DNA from: Puccinellia tenuiflora
Taxonomy: Eukaryota; Streptophyta; Magnoliopsida; Poales; Poaceae
Length of the DNA stretch: 64,000 bases
Direction of reading: 5' to 3'
Assembly (NCBI GenBank): GCA_012064385.1
Contig: QRDG01000027.1
Location: 2,648,255 to 2,712,254 of the forward strand
Part shown: piece by piece, positions 46,206 to 56,543 of the stretch
Position numbering within the stretch: position 1 is the stretch's first letter
Layout of the letters: every line of letters starts with the position of its first letter
Program-made: the position numbers and the translations under genes
The notes under the pieces: model-generated
What the model was told of the DNA's origin: nothing
Database searches by the model: none
What the model saw: the letters and a program-made list of their open reading frames with translations, nothing else

Positions 46206-46838
46206 TGATGTCTACTACACGCTTCTATTCTTGTAGACTTGTTGGGCCTCCATGCGCAGAGGTTTATAGGACAGCGGCAAATTTCCCTTAAGTGAGTAAC
46301 CCAAGGTTTATCGAATCCACGGGAGGAAGAGGTTGAACGTATCCTCTCTCAAGCAATCCTGCAATTAAGATACAAGAAAGTCTCTTGTGTTCCCAACACA
46401 CCTAATACAATGGCTAATTGTATAGGTGCACTAGTTCGGCGACGAGATAGTAAAATGCAAGTGATATGGATGGTAAAAGGTGATTTTGTAATTTTATAAT
46501 AAAAATGGCAGTAAGCAAACATGTGACAAAAGTGATTAAAAACGGTGTATCAATGCTTGGAAACAAGGCATAGGCTTCATACTTTCACTAGTGACTACTC
46601 TCAACATCATTAACATAATTAAACACATGATAGTTCCCACAAAAACATATGCATGGTAGACGTTACTCGTAGATCATTCATTCGTGGATCAAATAGGATG
46701 AGAATTGCGTAGGGCTACGAAAAGTACACCTTAAAGTTCGTATTCCACATCGATGGACACTTTAAAGATAGTAATAACAAACACTACAACCTATTTCTTG
46801 AATAGTCTCTTTCTTCAATAACACAAGAATCAAGAAAC
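46206..46838 (-). repeat. Truncated 5' LTR of the minus-strand element
   Basis: It matches 27137-27760 from TGATGTCTACTACACG to CAAGAATCAAGAAAC, then similarity stops. About 1.05 kb of the LTR is missing, so the target duplication cannot be tested. Confidence 0.92.
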
Positions 46839-47210
46839 ATAAGTGTATTTTATTCAATTGAGTAATATACTTGCCATAACTTGCTGGTATCATAAAATTA
46901 ATGAGCACATAACATTATTTGCGATAAGTTCATTATAAAATTCAAAAAATATATTTGAAATACATGAATATATACGTGAAACTCGGAGCCTGAACGGACC
47001 ATCTGGATATTTAGTGAAAATTATATTTGATCGATCAAATTATGTACTTACCACAACATTAGCAATGTATTATATAAAATTATTTGATCGATCAAATTAT
47101 GTACTTACCACAACATTTCCTATTATATTTGATCGATGCAATCAAAAGTTGAATTTCCGACCCTACGGACTTATGTATCACGCAGGGGATTCGGTTTTTA
47201 TGAGGCCTGT
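46839..47210. other. AT-rich spacer with duplicated TTTGATCGATCAAA palindrome
   Basis: TTTGATCGATCAAA, a perfect 14-bp palindrome, lies within a repeated block (TTGATCGATCAAATTATGTA at 47026 and 47082, followed each time by CTTACCACAACATT). A third, imperfect copy (TTTGATCGATGCAATC) is near 47129. There is no gene. Confidence 0.75.
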
Positions 47211-47302
47211 TGAAAGTGCATGGTAGCCCCGATGTGTGGTTTTGGTAATTAATGACAATCTCTATGGACTAATATTTGTATTGAGCTATACTTGTAGGTG
47301 TG

Positions 47303-48861
47303 TGATGCATGTAAAATGCATACATGAACTTTGCACTATAATACTTGTATTCCATTCATATTTGCATCATATAAGGGGTATATTACTGTTAATTAATGAT
47401 TTTTGGTAATTAATAATGATTTCCCCTATTTATGGAATTAATCCTGCGCAGGCAGAAAAACCCTATTTCTTTCCTTTTTTTTATTTCAGGGCCTTAACGA
47501 CGTCATAATGAGCTGAAAATTTACGGGGATCATTTTTTTGGAAGGAAGAAGACGTCGGAGCGAAGGAGGCAAGAAAATGGAGGCCGGAGGGCCAAAATAA
47601 GGTGTCCCACGCGGCCCCTATACCTGGCCGCATGGGACCACTCATCTGGGCCCTCGAGGCTTCGTTGCCGTCGATCTTCATCCCCGTGGCTTCGTCTTGA
47701 CCTAAAACCGACTACAAAAATAGCCCCCCGAGGAGTTTCGAGGGGAGACGGCAGAAAACAGAGAAACCATGAAACAGGAGATAGAAGGCTGCCGCCGGAG
47801 AAGATCGAAGGGGGGAAACGACGCCGGATTCACTTTCGGAGGTCTTCTCCATCCCCCTCCGGAGTCTCCATCAACACCACCGTCAAGACTAGCACCATCT
47901 CCATCACCATCTTCGTGATCCACTTCATCCACCTCATAGTTTGAGATTGTTTGATCCCTAGCTATTGTCTAAGCACTATTCTTCATGTTTGTGAATTGCT
48001 ACTTGTCATTGTTTTGTGGGGAGATCATAGTTTCAGATTGTGTTGTATCACTTGTACCACTGAATCATATCATGTCTTGGCATTGTGAGTAGTTCTCTCA
48101 TGTTCCTGGGGGTATAGGATGAATTGGCAATGATTTTTATATGACATGTGTTGGTATTTTGTCTAGTTTTTATCTTTTATGTGATTCTATGATGGTGTTG
48201 TGCGAACGTCGACTGCACATCACTTCACCTATATGGGCTCATAGGAGAACACCGTAGTGTAATGGAGTGAGGAAGACTTGGGAGGACATGTAAACCTGAG
48301 ACCGAATCATGAAGTTGCATTATGAGGGTATTAGTATCGGGGACCTTAGAGATTAATGCTATGGTGGGACTTTATGTTTTAATAACTCTTGTGCAGTCAT
48401 TTACTTGGCCACATGATCCATCATAAGAGGTTTAGTTTATTTATTTAGCTATTCCTAGTTATGGCTCCGTCCAAAGAAGATTAAAACTTGACAAAATGTT
48501 TACCTTGTTGTTCTAGAAATATTTATGCCATGAAGTCTGGTAGCCCTTGGGAACTCTCTCCACCTATAAGGAACACACACTTGAGCTTGTCCTCTTGCTG
48601 CATAGAGGATTGGGCTTTCTCTCTTTGAGAGCTTTCACTTGTCATATTGCATTCTCAGCATTTTACTTTATTGCAATCTATACACCAAAAACCCAAAAAC
48701 ACTTGCATCATTTAATCATTTTGCTTGTCTAGTGCATAGATAATAAGAGTAGTGACGCTCTTATTTGAGAGGATAAATACTTATACCTTCTACTCCTTGT
48801 GGGATTGATACTATACTTACACATCGAAGACTTCAACGATCCCCTATACTTGTGGGTATCA
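47303..48861 (+). repeat. Left LTR of the 6.8-kb element
   Basis: TGATGCATG...GGGTATCA. It is paired with 52501-54095. A G+C-richer part (47560-47930), CTACAAAAATAG and CTCCGGAGTCTCC words fit the promoter/leader region. Confidence 0.95.
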
Positions 48862-48871
48862 AGACGTTTTC

Positions 48872-48889
48872 TGGCGCCGTTGCCGGGGA
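48872..48889 (+). other. Primer-binding site TGGCGCCGTTGCCGGGGA
   Basis: It lies ten bases after the left LTR, as in many Triticeae LTR elements. Confidence 0.93.
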
Positions 48890-49003
48890 GTGTAGCGCTT
48901 AAGTTTTTATTCTTGTTTGCACTAGATATTTATTTTCAGTTTTGCATATACTCTAGTTTACTTTCAGTTTTGCATTTATCAAAAACCCAAAAAAAATAAA
49001 AAA

Positions 49004-49447
49004 ATGGAAAATTATTATAAAAATGCCATGATAGCTGCTAAATTTAGAAAATCAAAAGAAGTGAAAAGATTAGGAGGCTACATAGAGCTCCTATATAAAA
49101 TTGCTAATGAGCTGCTTAACTTTTATGAGGAAGAAATTTGTTGCTCTGAATACTATAGACACTTTGAATTCCAATGCCCTTCCAATAAAGATGAACCTGT
49201 TATTGCAACTTATCATACTTGGAATTATGCTCACTTAGGGATGGAAGAAGTAGAGCAATTTGTTATTTTTATGGCAGCCTATGAATTAAACGCCTTCATT
49301 GATGAACATGAAACCTGCCCTATAGCTTCTCAATATAAAGATTTGATTGTCATTATCCTTAATATCTGCAGAAATGAATTTGATGAAAATATTTATGTTA
49401 TTGACACAACGAAGAGAGCTACCCAAGGAAGATCTAATGTTTTGTAG
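49004..49447 (+). CDS. First ORF of the 6.8-kb element, 147 residues, unknown family
   Basis: The open frame starts at the first ATG after the primer site (MENYYKNAMIAAKFRKSK) and is probably alpha-helical, with YIELLYKIANELLNFYEEEI and VEQFVIFMAAYELNAFIDEH. It has no zinc knuckle, no transmembrane segment and no catalytic motif that I recognise. Position and size suggest a structural, gag-like role, which is inference only. The frame closes with TAG at 49445. A PPT-like AAGCTTGGGGATG follows at 49468. Downstream, acidic coding remains (49560-49745) are broken by stops. Confidence 0.6.
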   Translation: MENYYKNAMIAAKFRKSKEVKRLGGYIELLYKIANELLNFYEEEICCSEYYRHFEFQCPSNKDEPVIATYHTWNYAHLGMEEVEQFVIFMAAYELNAFIDEHETCPIASQYKDLIVIILNICRNEFDENIYVIDTTKRATQGRSNVL

Positions 49448-49829
49448 GAAGAAGATGACAAAAGCCTAAGCTTGGGGATGCACATGCAGCCCCAAGAGGA
49501 GGACAATGAAGAGCAAGAAGATATTGAAATGATGAACTACTAGAGAATGAAGAGAGGAAACATCCACCTTCACCACCTATGGATGAGGGTAACACTCAAA
49601 ATTTGGTTGATGATAAACTTTGCTTTTATGATTCTGATGATGAGAAAGAATATGAACCTATGCCTAATGAGAACATTATTGATAATGATTTTAAAAATGA
49701 TGAAGAATACGGTTTAGACATGCTATATGATAATGATCCATGTTAAGTTGTTACTATCTTATGTGAGGATAAAATGATATACTTGCTGTTTGTGATAATA
49801 CTCTCACTCATGAGAGTCCTACTTTATTT

Positions 49830-50252
49830 TTGAACTCTCCTATTCACACCATAGAGGAGGAAATTTGCTTTGATGATACTATGCCTCCTATGCCTCCTAT
49901 GCCTCCTATATATGATGATTATAATGATGAATGTGATCTTTTCAGCCCACCTACTATTGAGCATAAAATTGCTTATGATTATGACATGACTCCAATTTAT
50001 GATGATTACAATGATGACTATGAATGTTTTACTCCCACTATTACTAATGAGAAGGATTTTACTTATGTGGAGAGTAATAATAATACTTTTATGCATGTGA
50101 ATCATGACAAGAATGCTTTATATGATAGTTATGTTGTTCAGTTTGTTCATGATGGAACTGAAATTTATTATGAGAGAGGGAAACATATCTCTAAATATCT
50201 CAATAATACTATGTTTCCTCTCTTTATGTTGAAGGTTTTAATGTTGCACTAG
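49830..50252 (+). CDS. Second ORF: acidic-repeat protein related to 45241-46020
   Basis: 140 codons with a degenerate tract of MPP triplets, two to three copies of the PPIYDDYNDE-type acidic repeat, then NNTFMHVNHDKNALYDS, VVQFVHDGTEIYYERGKH and FPLFMLKVLM. This matches the 259-residue protein on the other strand over most of its length. It lacks that protein's N-terminal ~80 residues, which would lie upstream of the open frame in broken sequence (49560-49829), so this copy may be N-terminally damaged. The sequence after the stop (CCAATGCATAGGAAGTGGGT and later GGGAGGCAACCCA) is also shared between the two elements. Confidence 0.65.
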   Translation: MNSPIHTIEEEICFDDTMPPMPPMPPIYDDYNDECDLFSPPTIEHKIAYDYDMTPIYDDYNDDYECFTPTITNEKDFTYVESNNNTFMHVNHDKNALYDSYVVQFVHDGTEIYYERGKHISKYLNNTMFPLFMLKVLMLH

Positions 50253-52500
50253 CTTTACCTTCCTATGCTAATTACTATATGCTTCATTGATTTATTTTCT
50301 TACAAGATCCCAATGCATAGGAAGTGGGTGAGACTTAAATATGTTTCATATTTTTCCTTGATGCTCACCTTTGCGTTTCAATTCTTATTCCTATGTGAGC
50401 ATCATTAAAACTATCATGGCTGTCCAGAAAACATATTCCTAAACTTCACTGAGAAAATGTTAAAAATCACAGAAAAGGAATTTTTGACCTGATATTTTTT
50501 TACAGCATTATTCAGCTATTAATACACATTTCATTAATTCAAAGTTTTCTGATTTGAGCAACGTAAGTGCCTCTAAAAATTCACTCTTTATGGGCTGTCC
50601 AGTTTTTGACAAATTCTGTCTTTATTTTGCATTACTCTCATTACTTGTGTTTTGTGTGGTTCTATTGATCAAAGAGCAATGCACAACCATAGTAATATTA
50701 GCTAATGTTTAGAATCAATTCATGATATGTCTTTTCTGTACCTATGTGGATTTAATTTATGAAGACATTAACCCCTCTAATCAAGTTTTATGATGAGTTA
50801 TGTGTGAAGAGAACTTTCAAGTGGAAGAGTTGAGGGTGATAAACAAAGATCAAGAGGGACAAACACTCAAGCTTGGGGATGTTACCCCTAGGCTCACCCT
50901 ACATATATCAAGTAAGTACAAAAATTTAAGCTTGGGGATGCCAAGCCACCTCACTCCAACCATCTTGATACCGAGTAAGTAAGCCTAGCTATATGGGTAT
51001 AAAGAAACCGCTTTACGGGAGGCAACCCAGTTGTTTTTATTTTTGATTTTATTTGTGTCCTCTTGCTGTAACAAGAGACTTAGTTTTTAGTTTAGTTTAT
51101 GGAATTTTTAATAAAGTGCCAAGTTTTACCCATTTTGGTTTGTGAAAGTTGTTATTTTGCATGCGGAGATTTCATTCCAGCACAAGTCTGTGCACAGTTT
51201 GATTTTTAATTCTTATTCTGTAACTCCGAATGAGCTGATATATTTACTGTAACTGCAACTTTTCATCCTATATATGCCTGAATTGTTTCAGAATTTTTCA
51301 ACGAGTTTTAGTAGGACAGAAAAATACGTTTTGCTGCTGCTGTTTTTCTGGACAGATTCTGTCCCATATTGTTTGATGCATGTTTTTGAACTTTTAACTT
51401 GAAACTTTTTGATCCAATGGAGTTTATTGAATAGGAATAGAACATTACACACTTCTGGACATTCACATGAATTTTTGTCTATGGATTTTATGCAGTAAAG
51501 AAACCTATTTGTCTATCACTACTAATATCACCCCACAGAGAGAAATGGGAGAAACAGTGTTTTAAAGTTTTTTCACAGGGATTGGAGGAGATGCACCATG
51601 AGTTATCCAAGGATGGTGAAAACCATAAGCTTAAATGAGTTTGTATAAATGGTTAGAGAGAAATCTGGGCCGCTAATCCAAGCCATGCATCATTCATGGT
51701 GGAAATTTACATACATGCTATTTTGAACTTTCTGTGATACACCCTACAATAAAAAGCTATATCAAGTGGTAAATAAAAAGGGTGTTGAGGTTGTTCATTA
51801 TCTTTGTTTGTCTTGTTGTTTTGATGTGGGCTTGATCCATATCATGGGACAAGAGGTACCCCAGTTGAGGCTCTTGATAATACCATTATTACTTACAATG
51901 ATAGATAACTTAAACTTGCTTTGTTTCCCAAGATGAGTAATCATGGTGTAGGTACTTGTATTCAAGGGGCATGAGACATCTGACCTTTACTTTATCTAGG
52001 CCACTACTCATATTTGCTTTCACATTTAACTTTAATCATTCAAGATGCTATGATAGGGGAATGAGAGCTTGACACCAAGTATTACCATTGCAATCAATAA
52101 CTTAAGTAGAATAGTTTGGAGGATAGATGAAACTTATGCATGTTTTACCTCTACTCATTTATATATCTTTTCCAAAGTGTCCACCTTTTATATTCAGATT
52201 TTCATCTTCACTCTATGACCTATATAGGATGTTCTTACTTATCATATTGCATACATGTGGTCCATATTACTATCTTTTATGTTACACTTTGTGAATTATC
52301 ACTGAACATCCTTGCATTGAATACTTGATATCACTTTATAAACTGTTTGCATATTGCTACTTCTTTGAATAATGAATCATTTGACTTTATGTAGCAGTAG
52401 CAATCATCTTTTATATCCATGTTGTTGTTATATTGCAAAGTACATGTTAATTTAATCACTTTCATACTCGAGGACGAGCATGAGTTAAGCTTGGGGATGT
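50253..52500 (+). other. 3' internal region of the 6.8-kb element with PPT-like repeats
   Basis: AAGCTTGGGGATG occurs at 50869 and 50928 and next to the right LTR at 52487; a further copy is at 49468. GGGAGGCAACCC lies at 51018. The long AT-rich 3' UTR has no ORF with a recognised domain. Confidence 0.75.
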
Positions 52501-54095
52501 TGATGCATGTAAAATGCATACATGAACTTTGCACTATAATACTTTAATTCCATTCATATTTGCATCATATAAGGGGTATATTACTATTATTTAACGATTT
52601 TTGGTAATTAATAATGATTTCCCCTATTTATGGAATTAATCCTGCGCAAGGCAGAAAAACCCTATTTCTTTCCTTATTTATTTCAGGGCCTTAACGACAT
52701 CATAATGAGCTGAAAATTTACGGGGATCATTATTTTGGAAGGAAAAAGACATCGGAGCGAAGGAAGCAAGCAAATGGAGGCCGGAAGGCGAAAAGAGGGT
52801 GGCCCACGTGGCCCCTGTACTTGGCCACGTGGGACCACTCATCTGGGCCCTCGAGGCTCCGTTGTCGTCGATCTTCGTCCTCGTGGCTTCGTCTTGACCT
52901 AAAACCGACTATAAAAATAGCCCCCCGAGGAGTTTCGAGGGGAGGCGGTGGAAAACAGAGAAACCACGAAATAGGAGACAGAAGGCTGCCGCCGGAGAAG
53001 ATCGGAGGGTGGAAATGCCACCGGAATCACTTCCGGAGGTCTTCTCCATCCCCCCTCCGGAGTCTCCATCAACACTCTTCTCCATCCCCCCTCCGGAGTC
53101 TCCATCAACACCACCATCAAGACCAGCACCATCTCCATCACCATCTTCGTGATCCACTTCATCCCCCTCATAGTTTGAGATTGTTTGATCCCTAGCTATT
53201 GTCTAAGTACTATTCTACATGTTTGTGAATTGCTACTTGTCATTGTTTTGTGGGGAGATCATAGTTTCAGATTGTGTTGCATCATTTGTACCACTGAATC
53301 ATATCATGTCTTGGCGTTGTGAGTAGTTCTATCATGTTCCTGGGGGTATAGGATGAATTGGCAATGATTTTTATATGACATGTGTTGGTATTTTGTCTAG
53401 TCTTTATCTTTTATGTGATTCTATGATGGTGTTGTGCGAACGTCGACTGCACATCACTTCACCTATATGGGCTCATAGGAGAACACCGTAGTGTAATGGA
53501 GTGAGGAAGACTTGGGAGGACATGTAAACCTGAGACCGAATTATGAAGTTGCATTATGAGGGTATTAGTATCGGGGACCTTAGAGATTAATGCTATGGTG
53601 GGACTTTATGTCTTAATAACTCTTGTGAAGTCATTTACTTGGCCACATGATCCATCATAAGAGGTTTAGTTTATTTATTTAGCTATTCCTAGTTATGGCT
53701 CCGTCCAAAGAAGATTAAAACTTGACAAAATGTTTACCTTGTTGTCCTAGAAATATTTATGTCATGAAGTCTAGGTAGCCCTTGGGAACTCTCTCCACCT
53801 ATAAGAAACACACACTTGAGCTTGTCCTCTTGCTGCATAGAGGATTGGGCTTTCTCTCTTTGAGAGCTTTCACTTGTCATATTGCATTCTCAGCATTTTA
53901 CTTTATTGCAATCTATACACCAAAACCCAAAAACACTTGCATCATTTAATCATTTTGCTTGTCTAGTGCATAGATAGTAAGAGTAGTGACGCTCTTATTT
54001 GAGAGGATAAATACTTATACCTTCTACTCCTTGTGGGATCGATACTATACTTACACATCGAAGACTTCAATGATCCCCTATACTTGTGGGTACCA
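52501..54095 (+). repeat. Right LTR of the 6.8-kb element
   Basis: TGATGCATG...GGGTACCA, directly followed by the GTGTG target duplication. Confidence 0.95.
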
Positions 54096-55399
54096 GTGTG
54101 TCCATAAGCCTTGCTTGATCTCCATATGTTGGAATCAAGGCTAAAAGAAGGAGATTATATGTTGATCAAGGCTAAGTGCGAGTTGATCAACACACAAGGC
54201 TAGTGATGTACCATGAGGGATCTTGTGATCTCATGGTATGGTAAGTAATTGTCAATATAGCCTTGTGAACTAACCCATGATATATGTGCTTTGTATCTCT
54301 ACGTGGGGTTAGGTATTTCTCCATGAGGATGCAACGAAAAGCAGATCCTATGTAGCTCATGGAGGATGGTATCATGTGATGTTCGTCGTCAAGATAATGG
54401 CCAAGTGAAGACATGCCAAAGAAGTGGTTCTCCCATATTGGTGTATGGGGGAGCATCATGTGAGTCTTCACCAAGCAAAGCGCAATCAAGAAAGGTGGTC
54501 CATCTTGAGAAGATGAAGATCGTCTTCGTCGACCTCAAGTGGATTATGCGCAAGGAAAAGGTATTGAAAGGATCGATGAGGTTAACTAGAGGGGGGGGGG
54601 GGGTGAATAGGTTAACTACAAATTTTACTTCTTTTTCGTTTTAAAAGGATATTGCTCAAATATAAGTTATCTAGAGTATGAAACTAGGTGAACAAACTTA
54701 TATGATGAGCAAAAGTTCACTAGCACAAGATATAGATATAGTAAGCTAGTGATAACAAGTAAAGGTAAGTGAAAAGACAAATAACAAGATGACACGAAGA
54801 TTTATCCCGAAGTTCACTTCCCAATGGAAGCTAATCTCCATTGGAGCGGCGCGGTGTTCACCAAAGTGAAACACCGGGTAGCCTTGATATGGCACACCGT
54901 ATCTCCGTTGTGACTTACCACCGATGTGGCGAGGCACTTGTCACTATGTTGCCATTGAGGTTGACAAGTAGAACCTTTACAAGGATGAAGCACACTCCAC
55001 AAGTTGGAGGGTCTCCACCAAATGCACCGAGCCGCCAAGACTCGATGCACAAGGCCGGGGCACGCACCACAACTCAATTGGTGGCTCCCGGCAAAGTCTT
55101 CGTAGCTCCCAAAGCTCCGAAGGACCACAACCTCTTAGGGTTCCAATGAACACCAAGAGTAGCAAGCCCCCTCTCACAAATCAAGGGGGAAATCAAATCG
55201 GTTTGGTTGAAGTGTAGAACTAGGTCTCCTCTCTCAAGTCCCAAAAGGGCTAAGTGATTGAGTGGCTAGAGAGGGAGATCTATTGATTTGGATCTTTCAA
55301 ACAATGGCGGTGTTCTTCTTTTGGTCATGGTAGTTGTCCCGAGGTAGATGGAGGGGTATAAGTACCCCCTCCCGAAATCTAGCCGTTGGTCATAAGGGG

Positions 55400-55760
55400 G
55401 TGTCCGGACTGGAGGTCGGCCGGGGCCGACCAGGAGGCCGGCCAATGATCATCACGCAGGAACAGACTGGGCAGCCGGCCTGGAGCCCGGCCTGGGCCGG
55501 CCTGGGGGCCGGCCACCCACCAGAGGCGCCCGGCCTGGAGCCCGGCCAGGGCCGGCCTGGGGGCCGGCCACCCACCAGAAGCGCCCGGCCTGGGGGCCGG
55601 CCACCCACCAGAAGCGCCCGGCCAGGGCCGGCCTGGGGGCCGGCCACCCACCAGAGGCGCCCGGCCTGGAGCCCGGCCAGGGCCGGCCTGGGGGCCGGCC
55701 ACCCACCAGACCCTCCCGGCCTGGAGCCCGGCCTAGGCCGGTCTGGAGCCCGGCCAGCCT
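55400..55760. repeat. GGCCGG-rich minisatellite inside the Copia LTR
   Basis: The recurring block is GGCCGGCCTGGGGGCCGGCC, followed by ACCCACCAGA(G/A)GCGCCCGGCC, with variants that insert TGGAGCCCGGCCAGG. At least five blocks are seen. The GGCCGGCC palindrome dominates. Open frames in several phases here are low-complexity artefacts. Confidence 0.9.
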
Positions 55761-55949
55761 GCTGAGTGCTTTTCTTCCCTGTTCCATTTCCGACAATACG
55801 GCATTTCTTCCTTTTTGCATATATAGACATACACAAGTATCCTTTTGATGTGGACAGTCATATTTCCTGTTGATACTAGAGAGCATGTTAAATACTTCCA
55901 AGTGTTGTAATCAAACGTCAAAACAAGATTAACGGACAATGTCCTTTCA

Positions 55950-56543
55950 ATCTCCCCCTTTTTGATGTTTGATGACAACACAAAGATTTGCAAAATAAGT
56001 CTCATTTAAGCATGTCTAAATTTTTGAGTGAGGCTCCCCCTAGAGCTTACAAACCAACAAGGTAATCGACTAAACATTGCTCAAGTGAGAACAAGTGATA
56101 GATAGACATATATATACTATGTGAGCGAGTGAGAACAAGTGATAGATAGCATATAAGGGCATACGATAGTTCTCACCATAGTCCTCATATGAGAAGAGCA
56201 CTTTTCTGACCGTGGACTTCATATAGAGATAATCTTGGAATAATATTACCTTGCAATGGACTCCAAAGCATAGATAGTAAATGGAGGAAGTCCTTACAAT
56301 AATATAACGGAGGTCCAAGATTATCCTTACAATAAATATCGGAGGTCCAAGATTATCCTTGCAACAAGTTCGGGGAGACATACGGGGAGACATAACAAAT
56401 AGAGTTCACAAATAGAAACATGCAAATGAGAAGGGAAACATGCAAATGATAAAATGCAAATGTAATGCAAATCCCCGGATAATAATCTCTCCCCCTTTGG
56501 CATCAAGACACCAAAAAGGTAGAAATAGCAGTGAGAACCATGA
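55950..56543 (-). other. 3' non-coding region of the Copia element with PPT boxes
   Basis: The complements of CTCCCCCT-type boxes stand at 55951-55963 (next to the LTR), 56034-56041 and 56487-56500. GTGAGAACAAGTGATAGATA is repeated at 56085 and 56129, and CGGAGGTCCAAGATTATCCT at 56309 and 56340. There is no gene. Confidence 0.7.

Larger units (their letters stand above)
27137..46838 (-). mobile_element. LTR retrotransposon (non-autonomous), split by a nested element
   Basis: The 3' LTR is 27137-28823 (1,687 bp; plus-strand ends TGATGTCTACTACACG and GGAGACATATCA). The 5' LTR starts at 46206 with the same TGATGTCTACTACACG and is cut off near 46838. The internal domain is 28824-31034 plus 44851-46205, joined by the CTCAC target duplication of the nested element. 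A primer site TGGCACCGTTGCCAGGGA (complement of 46178-46195) adjoins the 5' LTR, and a PPT-like GTTTGGGGATGC adjoins the 3' LTR. The only sizeable ORF is the acidic-repeat protein at 45241-46020. No protease, RT or integrase is present. Confidence 0.9.
47303..54095 (+). mobile_element. Complete non-autonomous LTR retrotransposon (6.8 kb, TSD GTGTG)
   Basis: GTGTG lies at 47298-47302 and 54096-54100. LTRs are 47303-48861 (1,559 bp) and 52501-54095 (1,595 bp), starting TGATGCATGTAAAATGC and ending GGTA(T/C)CA. The right LTR has an extra ~35-bp tandem copy of CCTCCGGAGTCTCCATCAAC at about 53055-53110. Primer site TGGCGCCGTTGCCGGGGA is at 48872-48889, and PPT AAGCTTGGGGATGT at 52487-52500. The internal 3.6 kb holds two ORFs of unknown family and no pol. 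LTR divergence is roughly 4% by eye, older than the 13.8-kb element. Confidence 0.95.
47211..55949 (-). repeat. 3' LTR of the Copia element (about 1.94 kb without the nested element)
   Basis: The plus-strand ends are TGAAAGTGCATGG and GACAATGTCCTTTCA, so on the element strand it reads TGAAAGGACATTGTCC...TGCACTTTCA. The parts 47211-47302 and 54101-55949 join across the GTGTG target duplication. Inside are a poly-G run (54590-54603) and the GGCCGG minisatellite. The PPT AAAAAGGGGGAGA (complement of 55951-55963) stands directly before it. Confidence 0.88.

Noticed and set aside
55334..55901. ORFs of 107-149 codons with GGRPPGRPWPG-type repeats
   Set aside because: Translation of the GGCCGG minisatellite in different frames; low complexity, no independent coding evidence.
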